Source of the DNA: a virus
IMG/VR virus record: IMGVR_UViG_3300035681_000002
Coordinates: 114,754 to 178,753 of that record
Reading direction: 5' to 3' (one strand)
Length of the DNA: 64,000 bases
In this document: in pieces, positions 8,314 through 17,923 of the stretch
Layout: each line of letters starts with the position of its first letter
Position numbering within the stretch: the first letter of the stretch is position 1
Made by a program: the position numbers and the translations under genes
The notes under the pieces: generated by a model
Database searches by the model: none
The model's input: only the letters and a program-made list of their open reading frames with translations
Told to the model about the DNA's origin: nothing

Positions 8314-10836
8314 ATGAAAATGTCTAGAAAAAATAATTTATTGAAGAATGCTAGTATCGGCGGTAAGGGAGGAGAAACAGAATTTGAACAAGCTTTCTCT
8401 AGCTTAGCCTATGCTTATCTAAAAGATAAGGCACCAAGACTTCTTGATTATATGTTGGGCTTCCAGCTAATTGATCGTAATGAAGACAATACTAAAGCTA
8501 TTGGTGTTTTTGGCTTTCAAATCGGTAAGCAGTGGTTGTATGCTCCTGTCTTTTTCTTAAATGGTGATTTAAAAGGACACGAGCTACTCTACATAAAAAA
8601 TAATGATTCATTTGTTCCAATGAAAGAAAATTGGATCAACTATCTTATGAGCCGGAAACCTCATATTTTAGGAGAACCTTCTGTAGGCAAATTACAAGAG
8701 CTCGGAGGCATTGCCCCTGACATTAACTCTTTGTCTATTTCGCCCCAAGGCAACAAGCACGCAAGTGATTCTCATTGGCTAGCACCTGTGCTTCCTATGC
8801 TTGCCGCCTTCAAAGTAAAATTTGCCGGATCCTTGTATCGTGGCGCAGGTAATCGCAAGTTGGATCAAAAGGCAGTTGTCCAAGTGCCATTTGAAGCGGC
8901 GCTAGCAAAGACAGCTTCAAATCTGGATTTTAACCAAGTGCTCCCTAAAAGCTTGGCATTACTTGAAGCAGCTTACGACTTAGCAGAACGCTATCCCACC
9001 ATTAAAAAAGCTACTAGTGACTTTTATGGTGTTGATTGTTTTTCCCGCTGGGCTAAAGAACTTCGAAGTAACACAATCAAGCAGGCTAGCAGCATTCTTC
9101 CTACGCCTACTACCGTCACACTTGTGCCTACTACCTTGCTGGGTACGCTCTCCCAGCCCCAGCCTATTACCGATCACATTAAAGAAGGTAAGTTAGAGAT
9201 CTATATGTCCGCATCGGTGGTTACGAACAAATCTGATTTGGGCACTTCAGACCGAGAGAAATTGCTGCAAGGCAAAGTAGTCATCAAAGATCGTAGAGAA
9301 GATACAGAAGTAAGTAAGCTTTACACCACTGAAAATGATATTAGCCTCACTAACCCCTCTGAAACTGAATTATATTCTGTTTTAGAAAGCTCTGGTGAAT
9401 TTAGCAAAATGCTGGTGGTCTTGAATGGTATCAGCAGTCGTGGAGCAGAGTCCATGACCACAGTTGTACGGATAGATAAAAAGGATGGAGCTAATAAAAG
9501 CTGGTTAAATGCCGACAGCACATCAGTTTTTGCTACACAAGTTTCGGACAAAGACGAATGGAAAGATTGGTTTGACGGCTTATCCTCTGACACAGACTTA
9601 GACGAGGATGCAGAATATATCGCTATAAACTACAGTCGTTCGGCTACTGCGCCTTTCCGTGTAACTACGGACATGGGTGATGGTGAGTACAAAGTAGATT
9701 TTCGCACGAATAAAGATTATTCAGCTTCACGTAGCGAGCTGATGCCTAAGATACAAGATCGGTATGCTCCTTCTAGGCGGGGCATGGCAGCAGGTGCTAA
9801 TCTAATAAGTTCTTTCAATAGTAATAGTAATTATGGGGCTACTCTAATCATTGGCAAAGAAGATAAGAGCGGCCTTAGACTTAGACCTGTCTCCGGGCAA
9901 CTTCGTGTGCCAGCTTCTTTCAAGTTCATCAAATTGTCGGATGGTTCTTCTTCCAGCATCTTTGGTGGGTGTGGCTGTTCACCTTTTGACGATGAATCAA
10001 ATCCTATTAAGTTAGGTGGCTTATCTGACATCAAACGCTTATTAGTTGAAAAGACAGCTAGGCTCAAAATATTCAATAACGGCACCGATGTGTACTTAGA
10101 CTCTGTAATCGGTGCCGTTCAATTAAGCAAAAAAGCAGCATTATGCCGGTTGGTAGACACACATGGACTTCGTGAAAAAGTTGCTATGGATATGCTGCAA
10201 AAAGCAGAGAAGTCAGGGCATGCAATTTATCGTGTGCTGTATGCTGCTGGCTATGGCACAGAGAAACAAGCTGCACCTAATACTAGTGTGTTAGCTGGAG
10301 GTCCTTCGTTCCCCCTTGATACGGACACTTCTGGGGATCGTGGTAGCGAGACATTTGGGCCAAGCACATCTGCCTTGACTCGCTATCCTACGGAAAAGAA
10401 TTCACCTATACCCTCAATGAGTGGTAAGAATACAAATAGATCCAAGTGGGACAACTGGCAGAACTTTGAAGCTAAAGATTTTCAACAAAATCTGCAATCA
10501 GCACAAACTGCTGGCAAAGATGGTCAGAAAGAAGTATTTGATGTTTCAATGATGGCAGGTATGTTAAAAACAGTAAGACAAGATTCACTGGTAGACCGCC
10601 ACTTGGGCGACTTAATGGCAGCCTTGGATTCGCTAGGCCGGTTGTTGATGAATTTCTACTGGCATCAAGAAGAATTTGAAGATAGATATGGTAAAAGTGA
10701 TCTTCCAGAATTAGAAGATAGTTTACGGAATGCCTTTGAATCTCTTGGTGATATTACACTCTTCTTGAAAGAGAAGACTATTGAGTCATCATTTGATAAA
10801 GGTGACATTAACTTAGACGAAGTTTCAAGGAACTAA
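8314..10836 (+). CDS. Large virion-like protein of unknown function (portal is one possibility)
   Basis: About 840 aa. The ATG at 8314 lies 10 nt after GAGG, whereas the ATG at 8305 is only one base from it. No catalytic motif is recognised. The N-terminal 300 residues look like a globular alpha/beta region. A middle region holds many K-x-A motifs (AKTASN, VEKTAR, EKQAAP). The C-terminal 100 residues are strongly helical and acidic (LVDRHLGDLMAALDSLGRLL, then LPELEDSLRNAFESLGD). Its position upstream of the prohead protease, scaffold and capsid genes is where a portal gene is often found, and no other portal candidate is obvious here. The portal assignment is speculative. That it is a real gene is certain. 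Confidence 0.8.
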   Translation: MKMSRKNNLLKNASIGGKGGETEFEQAFSSLAYAYLKDKAPRLLDYMLGFQLIDRNEDNTKAIGVFGFQIGKQWLYAPVFFLNGDLKGHELLYIKNNDSFVPMKENWINYLMSRKPHILGEPSVGKLQELGGIAPDINSLSISPQGNKHASDSHWLAPVLPMLAAFKVKFAGSLYRGAGNRKLDQKAVVQVPFEAALAKTASNLDFNQVLPKSLALLEAAYDLAERYPTIKKATSDFYGVDCFSRWAKELRSNTIKQASSILPTPTTVTLVPTTLLGTLSQPQPITDHIKEGKLEIYMSASVVTNKSDLGTSDREKLLQGKVVIKDRREDTEVSKLYTTENDISLTNPSETELYSVLESSGEFSKMLVVLNGISSRGAESMTTVVRIDKKDGANKSWLNADSTSVFATQVSDKDEWKDWFDGLSSDTDLDEDAEYIAINYSRSATAPFRVTTDMGDGEYKVDFRTNKDYSASRSELMPKIQDRYAPSRRGMAAGANLISSFNSNSNYGATLIIGKEDKSGLRLRPVSGQLRVPASFKFIKLSDGSSSSIFGGCGCSPFDDESNPIKLGGLSDIKRLLVEKTARLKIFNNGTDVYLDSVIGAVQLSKKAALCRLVDTHGLREKVAMDMLQKAEKSGHAIYRVLYAAGYGTEKQAAPNTSVLAGGPSFPLDTDTSGDRGSETFGPSTSALTRYPTEKNSPIPSMSGKNTNRSKWDNWQNFEAKDFQQNLQSAQTAGKDGQKEVFDVSMMAGMLKTVRQDSLVDRHLGDLMAALDSLGRLLMNFYWHQEEFEDRYGKSDLPELEDSLRNAFESLGDITLFLKEKTIESSFDKGDINLDEVSRN

Positions 10837-10839
10837 AAC

Positions 10840-11658
10840 ATGGCTTCAGAATATTCTCGTGTGGTTGCATTTTCTGGCAACTCAAATGCGATCCAAACTT
10901 TGGAACTCCCTGCTCCATCTTATGGAACGCTGGACCGCTTTATTATTACGCAGACTAGCCCTGCAAGTAATACTGGTAGCGGTACCTTCAAAGTTTATGA
11001 CCGCAGATCTGCGTGTATTGGATTGACTGATCTTAATGTGGAAAACTCGGGAACTGTTTCGTCAATAACTGTAACTAGTAATCTTTTTCTCGGGGAATAT
11101 GCTGGTGGCGCTGATTACAGTATTGGGGACATTGTATCTTATGCTGGTGTTTTGTGGCGTAGGCTACTTGGCCCAAATACAGGTTATGCCCCAGGTACAG
11201 AATATTGGGAAGCGACCCCTATTAGCACACCGGCCAGTATAGTTTTTAGCACAGCACATGGTTTAAAAGTAGGATCTTCATTTTCGATCAAAGACTGCGA
11301 TATTGCTGCATATAACACCACATATACAGTCACTAGCGTAACTTCTTCTGTTGCTGTAACTGTTTCCGTTTCTGCTGCTTCAACCGCTGCGATTACTACA
11401 GGGGTATGGCAGACAACACCATTTAACCCAAGAACTTCCCCACCAACTAGCCTAGTCTATGCCGGCACTGTAACTGCTGGAACAACTTTTCAAGCATTTG
11501 ATTTAAATCGTGGATATGAGAACAAAGATAACCAAGACATCAATCTACGAAGCCGCCATACAGGTCTCTGGTTAGAATTTACAGCGGATGCCCTAGATCC
11601 TAATATAGCGTTGGGATGGGAAGTTGCTTACACCTGCAAAACTAATAGCGTTGATTAG
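10840..11658 (+). CDS. Beta-rich head-region protein with carbohydrate-binding-like segment
   Basis: Starts 3 nt after the preceding stop, with an AAGGA ribosome site inside that gene. The 272 residues are rich in Ser, Thr, Val and Gly, typical of beta-sandwich virion proteins. Residues about 90-125 (YSIGDIVSYAGVLWRRLL, then GTEYWEA) resemble the Y-x-x-G-x-x-V-x-Y-x-G-x-x-W pattern of small chitin- or carbohydrate-binding modules. A head decoration, head fibre or neck-associated protein is plausible. No specific family is assigned. Confidence 0.65.
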   Translation: MASEYSRVVAFSGNSNAIQTLELPAPSYGTLDRFIITQTSPASNTGSGTFKVYDRRSACIGLTDLNVENSGTVSSITVTSNLFLGEYAGGADYSIGDIVSYAGVLWRRLLGPNTGYAPGTEYWEATPISTPASIVFSTAHGLKVGSSFSIKDCDIAAYNTTYTVTSVTSSVAVTVSVSAASTAAITTGVWQTTPFNPRTSPPTSLVYAGTVTAGTTFQAFDLNRGYENKDNQDINLRSRHTGLWLEFTADALDPNIALGWEVAYTCKTNSVD

Positions 11659-11667
11659 GAGTTAGTG

Positions 11668-12687
11668 TTGAAAAGTTACAAGGACGTACGCCTCGCTGAC
11701 CCATTTCTTCGCCCCTACTGGAGGCATGAGCGGGTACTTCGTATGCTTCGAAGTGTTCCTCCCGAGCGATGTAAACGATTTGATGATCAGTGGATTCAAG
11801 AATATAAGAAGTTCTTGTTTTTCTGGAACAAAGGTGAAGGGCATAGAGAGAAGCTTCTCTATGAAAACCCTGGCTTATACTTTGCCTATAGTTTGTATGA
11901 CCGATTAGCTGTTGAACCTGAGTTGACATTGATGATCGAGGCTAGACTGCTAGCTGGGGCATCTATCGAGAGCATAGCTAATGATTGCAAAACTATACCT
12001 GAAACTATCCAATGGTATGAGCGATTATTCTTTAATGTATCTGATTTCTTGTCTCATCATGATTGGATTGTAAAGAATGTGCTTCTGCCCGCATCCGACC
12101 GATTTGTGGAGCAGGCACCACATGACAGTGATGAAGCATCTCAGCCAATTATCGCTGCTGGGCTTATGCGATCACAGTTAGACTTACCTTTAAAATTCTT
12201 TGCATATTTTGGCGGACCCTTGGTGTGCGATGTAATGATTAGTGGATTTCGTCGTAATAATCATGTATTAAATACAGATAATTTATCGGAGTTCTTTAAC
12301 AGCCAGCTCACTCTTCAAGTACAGCGCCGCAGTGCACAAGCAGCGGGTCAGTTTGAAGTGAACAAGTACAATGTGATGGAATTGCTCAACACACATGTAA
12401 GGCTGATGGAATTGCAAAGATCGGATAAGAGCCAAGAAGTAAGGCACAATGAGTTCGAGAAGAATGTCAGTGCAATGATGTTAGAAATTCCTTGGAGTAT
12501 TGGGAAAAACGGGGAACAGTTATATCAAGGAACCCCTGTTGGTAAGTATGATATGGGACCAGTTGAGTTGAATTCAGAAGAAGCTATTTTGATCGCAGCT
12601 GGAACTAATTTACCCGTATTGGAACACGATACAGGTGTTGATGTTTACAAACGGGAGGAGCCAGAAAAAAATGCAAGCACTAAGTAA
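11668..12687 (+). CDS. Hypothetical helical protein with possible helix-turn-helix
   Basis: No ATG is available near the ribosome site AGGAG at 11657-11661, which itself overlaps the upstream stop. The start is TTG at 11668 (6 nt spacing) or GTG at 11665 (3 nt). The protein is about 339 aa and mostly helical. Residues about 90-125 (EARLLAGASIESIANDCKTI) resemble a helix-turn-helix like those used by sigma factors or small terminase subunits to hold DNA. The rest shows no known motif. Lying between head genes, it could be a DNA-packaging or head-assembly factor. This is low-confidence inference. Confidence 0.65.
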   Translation: MKSYKDVRLADPFLRPYWRHERVLRMLRSVPPERCKRFDDQWIQEYKKFLFFWNKGEGHREKLLYENPGLYFAYSLYDRLAVEPELTLMIEARLLAGASIESIANDCKTIPETIQWYERLFFNVSDFLSHHDWIVKNVLLPASDRFVEQAPHDSDEASQPIIAAGLMRSQLDLPLKFFAYFGGPLVCDVMISGFRRNNHVLNTDNLSEFFNSQLTLQVQRRSAQAAGQFEVNKYNVMELLNTHVRLMELQRSDKSQEVRHNEFEKNVSAMMLEIPWSIGKNGEQLYQGTPVGKYDMGPVELNSEEAILIAAGTNLPVLEHDTGVDVYKREEPEKNASTK

Positions 12688-14050
12688 GTCAGACGAACAG
12701 CAGCTACTGGATGGCGTTAAAATGGCCGTGGATTTGGTGGATAACCAAAACATGCTGCCTAATGATGCCATGCACAAGGTAGCTAAACATATGCAGTTTT
12801 CCCCAGGCTTTTTAAAAGCAGCTTGCAACGCTTTTAATACTGGGAGACAGCTAGCACAATGGAACGCTAATGATTCCGTGCTGGATAAGCTCGCTAGTTT
12901 TAGTCTAGCGGACTACGCTACTGTTCATGATCAGATCTGGGGGCAAAAGGTAGAGAAAGTTGCTTCAGTATCTTTTTTTCCTCCTACTTTTGCTTCGTAT
13001 GAAGAGCAAGCAAGACAGCAATTGCTTAGCATGGATTTAAGTACATTAGAGAAATCAGCAGCAGAGGTGGAACCTCACCCGCTAGCAGCAGCAGAACATG
13101 CCACCAATAAAATTGCAAAAAGCTATTCAAACTTTGACTACTGTCGTCGAATGGCTGAAGAAGCTAGACGAGAAAAGTCAGCAAATGAAGATAGGCTAAA
13201 CCTTAAGCTTCATTTGTTGGAAAGCTACTTCCGTAAGTTTGCTCAAGATCGCTTGCCCTTAGCACAAGTAGAACACGCAGTTTCTGTCTGTCGTGGTGCT
13301 GTAGGCAAGTCGCTTATGGACCATGTTGCAGGGCAGTTTACGAAAGAAAAAAGAGCATCAGATCACAAAGCTAGTTGGGCAGGGTTTCAACAAGAAGCAG
13401 ATTGGAAAAAAGAACCCTACACCTTAATCGATGCCACGATAAAACAAGCTAAAGACTATTACAAAGCTTCAGAAGCTTTGCAAAAAGCCGAAATTAAATT
13501 AGCAGAAGCCAAAGAGCTTACAGCTTCTTTTTACCAGCCGTACTCTAATAGCGAACCTTGTTTGCCTCTCCATTCTAATATTATGGGAGAAAAACAAGGG
13601 GGTACGGCCTCAGGTATGTTTGCTAGCGGAGCTGGGTTTGGGTTAGCACGCAATCTAGCAGAGGGCGTAGGTGGCGAGCATGACAAAGATGTGGAACGCC
13701 AAATAAATAAGTTAGATAGCCCTGAGCATGTAAATGAACTGCGTAAGATTAGGGCACAGACAGTACTTACTCAGTTAATGAGTGATCCTGATAACCCTTT
13801 AAGTCAGTATGATCCTGAGGATGTGCTAAGTAAATATAATGAAATGGTTCAGCTGTCTCCTCGTCTAGCCGATCAGTCTGGGGGTATTGGGCCATTGTTG
13901 AACAAGCGTATGATAGGCAACACAGAACCTTTCGAAGTTGCTGAATTGCTTAAAATGGAAGGAAGTCTTAAAGATACTCAAAGTGACTCTAATATTTCCA
14001 ACCAAGCACAAAGAGTAAAGGCAAAAAATGACACCGATAACTCTAAGTAA
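12671..14050 (+). CDS. Helical head-region protein, unknown function
   Basis: The start at 12671 is preferred over the upstream in-frame ATG at 12635 because GGAGG at 12654-12658 then lies 12 nt upstream. The gene overlaps the previous one by 17 bp. The 459 residues are mainly helical and charged, with a coiled-coil-like stretch near residues 240-300. They contain a cluster of K-x-A motifs (LDKLAS, VEKVAS, LEKSAA, EKSANE, EKRASD). A Gly-rich hydrophobic patch (GMFASGAGFGLARNLAEG) near 320 could associate with membrane. It may be an internal head or ejected protein processed by the prohead protease. No family is recognised. Confidence 0.7.
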   Translation: MQALSKSDEQQLLDGVKMAVDLVDNQNMLPNDAMHKVAKHMQFSPGFLKAACNAFNTGRQLAQWNANDSVLDKLASFSLADYATVHDQIWGQKVEKVASVSFFPPTFASYEEQARQQLLSMDLSTLEKSAAEVEPHPLAAAEHATNKIAKSYSNFDYCRRMAEEARREKSANEDRLNLKLHLLESYFRKFAQDRLPLAQVEHAVSVCRGAVGKSLMDHVAGQFTKEKRASDHKASWAGFQQEADWKKEPYTLIDATIKQAKDYYKASEALQKAEIKLAEAKELTASFYQPYSNSEPCLPLHSNIMGEKQGGTASGMFASGAGFGLARNLAEGVGGEHDKDVERQINKLDSPEHVNELRKIRAQTVLTQLMSDPDNPLSQYDPEDVLSKYNEMVQLSPRLADQSGGIGPLLNKRMIGNTEPFEVAELLKMEGSLKDTQSDSNISNQAQRVKAKNDTDNSK

Positions 14051-15149
14051 CATTACTTATTCCCAAGGTTTGCAGCTATTGGCTGCTAGGAAGCAAGCTT
14101 TAGACTCTGGGCATATTCAGCGTATGTCCAAAGAGGCTATGGCTACTTCTTTTCCTTTAAGAGATATCGGTGCTGACTACATAGAAAAGCTTGCAGAATC
14201 TGGATTGCTTGATTCTTTAAAATCCGGATTTGGCGGAATGGACGACTCTACTCGTAATGTTCTGCTATCTGGGCTAGCTGGAGCAGGTCTTGGGGCAGGT
14301 GCAGGCGGAGCCTCTGCTTTATTGAATGGCGAAGAAGGTGCAGGCTGGAAAGCATTGCAAGGTGGGTTGGCTGGTGGTGCGCTAGGTGGTGGTCTTGGGT
14401 TGGCATTTAATCCGGATGCACTAGGCAAAGCTTTACACTTTGAAAAAAAGCCTGGGCTAACTTCTGCCCTTCCTCCTGATGCTTCTAAATCCAGACAAAT
14501 AGCCGCTCACATTAAAAGCAAGTCACCAGCTGAACAATTAAATGAAATAAACGAATTACAAAACACCGCAGAAAGTAGTATGCCAGAAATTGTCAACTAC
14601 ACTGCACATGGGCTAAACACAGCGGCAGCTGGTGGGGCTGGGGCTTATGTAGCCGCTAAGGGAGTATATGATCCTACCGCAGCTGCAGAAAACATAAGTG
14701 CAAGATTGCAAACTTTAGGACCGCCTCCTAAGGGGTCTGCCGCTGGCACTTCCGGTCCCCCTCTAATAGACACTGCTCGATTTCAGAAGGTGTTTCCGAG
14801 TACGGGAAAACCAGCTAGTTTAACCGTTGATGAGATTAGGGCAATGTTGCCTAAAAGTTTAATTCCAGGTGTAGCTCCAGGTTTGTTGAACACTAAATTA
14901 CAATCGGCCATGGGCGATGCAGCAGCTAAAGAAATTATAGAAGCCTCTAAAGTAACGGGGATGCGTAATGCACTCGGGAAGCTACGACCTGGGAAATTAG
15001 GTTTACTAGGATTGTTAGCTGGTGGTTGGGGCGTTGGAAGCGGAATCATACGTAACCACTACAGACAAGGTGATGCAAATCGCAACAGTGCTAAAGATGT
15101 ATTAAATGCACTAGTCATGCCCGATCAAACAGCTAACACAATGCAGTAA
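14028..15149 (+). CDS. Gly/Ala-rich hydrophobic-patch protein (possible internal or ejected protein)
   Basis: Starts 23 bp inside the previous gene, with AAAGG at about 14016-14020 as ribosome site. Residues 80-130 form a long Gly/Ala/Leu tract (LAGAGLGAGAGGAS, GGLAGGALGGGLGLAF) that could insert into or cross a membrane through glycine-zipper-like packing. A second Ala/Gly segment lies near 195-215, and LGLLGLLAGGWGVGSG near 325-340. Such glycine-zipper segments are common in phage proteins delivered with the DNA and in pore-forming proteins. An ejected internal protein is a reasonable guess. No enzyme motif is visible. Confidence 0.7.
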   Translation: MTPITLSNITYSQGLQLLAARKQALDSGHIQRMSKEAMATSFPLRDIGADYIEKLAESGLLDSLKSGFGGMDDSTRNVLLSGLAGAGLGAGAGGASALLNGEEGAGWKALQGGLAGGALGGGLGLAFNPDALGKALHFEKKPGLTSALPPDASKSRQIAAHIKSKSPAEQLNEINELQNTAESSMPEIVNYTAHGLNTAAAGGAGAYVAAKGVYDPTAAAENISARLQTLGPPPKGSAAGTSGPPLIDTARFQKVFPSTGKPASLTVDEIRAMLPKSLIPGVAPGLLNTKLQSAMGDAAAKEIIEASKVTGMRNALGKLRPGKLGLLGLLAGGWGVGSGIIRNHYRQGDANRNSAKDVLNALVMPDQTANTMQ

Positions 15150-15161
15150 TGGAGAATAACT

Positions 15162-16640
15162 ATGGCACTGATTAAATTTGTTTCTCCGTCTGGTTGGGAT
15201 TTTGCAGAACAAATCGTTTCACCGATCAAGGTGAGCAGTCGTGGGTTGATTGGTAATGATCGACAAGATTTTTTAAAGCGGGCTAGTCATACCTTCTTAC
15301 CTCAGTTAGACAATGTCAAGTTTGCCAAAGATGAGGTTCCTGTGCATTTGATTGCATTAGGTGCTAGTGAAGCTTATGGCCCTAACCGCAATGGTGATGG
15401 TTTTAAAGAAGCCACTTGCCGAGATCATCATGCTACCTTTGTTAAATTTGCCAAGTTCTTCCGCAATCATAAAAACAAAGCAGAACGAGGCGACCCTTTC
15501 TATGGGGTTGTTAAAGCTTCTGCCTACAACGAAGATATGCGTCGAGTGGAGTTGCTTTGTGCGTTGAATGCTAGTAAATCTGCAGCAGATCGAAATGGTG
15601 GTTTTGTTGCAGACACAGAATTAGAAAAGATTGCAAAGGGAGATGACATTCCAGTGAGCATGGCTTGCCGTGTTCCTCATGATGTTTGTTCCTTCTGCAA
15701 ACACGCAGCTAAGACTAGGGAGGAATACTGCACAAGAGAAAAGTGTGCAGCAGGTGGCTGTAAGGATAATCTTACTAGATTAGTAAAAGTAGGCAGCGAT
15801 GTGCATCACCTACATGTAGACAATCCTAACCCTGTATGGTTCGATATTAGCCGAGTATTTCGGCCTGCGGATCGTATTGCTTATGGGGCTAGGGCGGATT
15901 ACTTAACAAAAGCTGCAGCAGATTCCGGCATATTTGAATTGCAAGATTATATTAAGTTGGCTTCTGCCTCTACCGCTCCGCTGGATGTAATTCTTTATCA
16001 ATCGGGAAGAAATGGTTTATGGTCAGAGAAAAATACTGCTCAAGTTAAATTAGGATATGGGCTAGCTGCTCTTGAAAAATTTGCTGAGATGGGAGATGCT
16101 GGTACTTATCGAGCGGTAGCAACCTCAGCTTTCCCTATAGAAAGGCTGGCGAAACTAGGTTCGGAGCAATGCAGCAAACAGTTAGCTGCGTTGGCAGATA
16201 ATAAAATATTTTTAACATTATTTGATTATGCACGATTGGCAGGACACGAAGAGCATATGAAATCTGCAGCTTTAATACTTCCAGAAATATATACAAGAAT
16301 GGCTGCGGATGAATCTTTGCCTATTGAGATTGAACGTGGTGCATGTTCATTTATTGACAAGACAGCTAATGAAAGTTCTAAGGCATTCGCCGCTACTTTG
16401 ACTGCGAGTCATTCGCTTCATCGATCTGCGGTTGAAGACCGAAGTTTCTTGAGTTGTATCCGGGGGCAGGCTGCCCCTGTGATTCGTCAAAAAGCAGCTG
16501 CATGTAATTTGGAAGGTGAAAGCCTAGCCAAAGAATATGCAATGTATAAGCTAGCAGGATTGTGGAGGCTAGCTGCAACAGACAATGACTTTACCTCAAC
16601 AGTTAAGTTAAGTCTGCGTCAGAATCGAATATTTAACTAG
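15162..16640 (+). CDS. Prohead maturation protease with Cys-rich insert
   Basis: Likely the serine protease that matures the procapsid. The N-terminal 240 residues show the prohead protease layout: a strand with IALGASEAYGPNRNGDGF, a His at 103 (FFRNHKNK), a beta strand VKASAYNEDMRRVELLCALN, and a Ser at 166 (DIPVSMACRVP), positioned like the His/Ser pair of herpesvirus-fold phage proteases. Directly after the Ser comes a Cys cluster (C176, C179, C190, C195, C200) that looks like a zinc knuckle. The C-terminal 250 residues are helical with K-x-A motifs, and may be self-cleaved or scaffold-like. It lies immediately before the scaffold-like gene and upstream of the capsid gene, the canonical order. 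The GGAG ribosome site is good. The fold is inferred from motif spacing. Confidence 0.75.
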   Translation: MALIKFVSPSGWDFAEQIVSPIKVSSRGLIGNDRQDFLKRASHTFLPQLDNVKFAKDEVPVHLIALGASEAYGPNRNGDGFKEATCRDHHATFVKFAKFFRNHKNKAERGDPFYGVVKASAYNEDMRRVELLCALNASKSAADRNGGFVADTELEKIAKGDDIPVSMACRVPHDVCSFCKHAAKTREEYCTREKCAAGGCKDNLTRLVKVGSDVHHLHVDNPNPVWFDISRVFRPADRIAYGARADYLTKAAADSGIFELQDYIKLASASTAPLDVILYQSGRNGLWSEKNTAQVKLGYGLAALEKFAEMGDAGTYRAVATSAFPIERLAKLGSEQCSKQLAALADNKIFLTLFDYARLAGHEEHMKSAALILPEIYTRMAADESLPIEIERGACSFIDKTANESSKAFAATLTASHSLHRSAVEDRSFLSCIRGQAAPVIRQKAAACNLEGESLAKEYAMYKLAGLWRLAATDNDFTSTVKLSLRQNRIFN

Positions 16641-16681
16641 GTCATCGAAACTCGGTGCCGTTTTGTAAGGAGTATTTTTAA

Positions 16682-17887
16682 ATGGCGACAACAGTTAAGA
16701 ATCAAATAGACTCTATTGATCGCTTTCTAAAGGCGGTTGGTTATTCCGAAAAGAATGCAGCGGCTAATACAGAAGCAGGCAGCATTGGCGGAGAAACCAC
16801 CCACCCTGTGAAAGACGTGGATGATTCTACAGAAGATGCATCAGAAGGTGCACGTTCTGCAGAAAACACAGCAGATGTAAAGGCCGACCAAGGCCCAGCA
16901 TCTGTTGAAAATGCTAAAAAAGCTGCAGCTAAGAAGCGAGCTTCTGCAAATAAGTGGGCTGCTGAAAAGGATCCTACTGGATCTGCTGCAGATGATCAGC
17001 TGCAGATTGGCACGAATAAGCAACCAACCGGAGAGGATCCTTCAGTGGAAACCTCTTCAGTAAAAGCTGAAAAAGACGATGTGGAAACTTCACATCCTGC
17101 TAGCACTGACAATAGTGAATTAGATGGCAATAAATATGCATCTATGTCCACTGCAGAATTGCACAAGCTTTCTAATGATCTTGGAAACCGTGTTCTTGTC
17201 TCTTTGACAAAGAACGCAGAATTCCACGATGATGACGAAGAAGCCCGCAAATCTGATTCAGATTCTGACTCTGCATCTGACATAATGGAAGAAAAAGGTG
17301 CAGTAGATCTTGCTGGCCAAGCTGGCTGGGAACTTGCAGGATTATTGAGTGGTCAGTTCGATAAACGAGCTGCTGACTCCCTTGTGTATTCTACTTTGAG
17401 CGAAATCATCAAGACTGCTAATGACGATGCAGACAAAGCCGCAGTTTACTTACACAGTTATCAAAATGAATTGCGTAAGCAAGCTGAAGGCGAAGAAATG
17501 CCTCCAGAGATGGATCCTTCTGCTGGTGGTATGACTCCTGCGAGTGGTGGTGACGAAGCTGCCATGGCTGGTGCCATGGGCGGTGGCGCAGCTCCAGAGG
17601 GCGAAGGTGGCGACGATGTAGAGCAGTTAGCAGCTGTTTTAGACCAACTTGGCATTTCTCCCGAAGAACTAGAAGCGGCCATGGCCGGCCAAGGTTCTGA
17701 AGGTGGTGAAGGTGGCGCTTCTCCTATGGATCCTTCCATGGGCGGTGGTGCTCCTCCAGAGATGGCTAATGCTGCCCCTAACATGGAAGTTGAAGCCGCT
17801 TATAAACAAGCAGCAGCTAAAAAAGGTGCAGCTAATAAAAATGTGCGGGATTACATTCAAGAAGTTCTAGAACGTTCCCGCCGTTAA
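16682..17887 (+). CDS. Acidic scaffold / prohead core-like protein
   Basis: 401 aa, very rich in Ala, Glu, Asp, Ser and Lys, with few aromatics, typical of prohead core or scaffolding proteins. An AAGGAG site lies 9 nt upstream. Residues 1-150 are highly charged and probably disordered, with alternating acidic stretches and AKKAAAKKRASA. The middle has helices (AGWELAGLLSGQFDKRAAD). The C-terminal 150 residues are Gly/Met/Pro-rich with EEMPPEMDPSAGG and a copy of MDPSMGGGAPP. Its position between the prohead protease and the capsid gene supports the scaffold role. Abundant K-x-A sites fit degradation by the protease. No direct homolog was recognised. Confidence 0.65.
   Translation: MATTVKNQIDSIDRFLKAVGYSEKNAAANTEAGSIGGETTHPVKDVDDSTEDASEGARSAENTADVKADQGPASVENAKKAAAKKRASANKWAAEKDPTGSAADDQLQIGTNKQPTGEDPSVETSSVKAEKDDVETSHPASTDNSELDGNKYASMSTAELHKLSNDLGNRVLVSLTKNAEFHDDDEEARKSDSDSDSASDIMEEKGAVDLAGQAGWELAGLLSGQFDKRAADSLVYSTLSEIIKTANDDADKAAVYLHSYQNELRKQAEGEEMPPEMDPSAGGMTPASGGDEAAMAGAMGGGAAPEGEGGDDVEQLAAVLDQLGISPEELEAAMAGQGSEGGEGGASPMDPSMGGGAPPEMANAAPNMEVEAAYKQAAAKKGAANKNVRDYIQEVLERSRR
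17719..17758 (+). repeat. Distant copy of the MDPSMGGGAPP-coding repeat
   Basis: This segment of the scaffold-like gene is almost identical in DNA to the repeat units at 2587-2768, 15 kb away, including the shared ATGGATCCTTC core and GGGCGGTGGTGCTCC. Such identity at synonymous positions suggests duplication or gene conversion. Confidence 0.6.
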
Positions 17888-17923
17888 TCTTTCTTTAAAA
17901 TCTATTCTTGGAGGATTTATACA

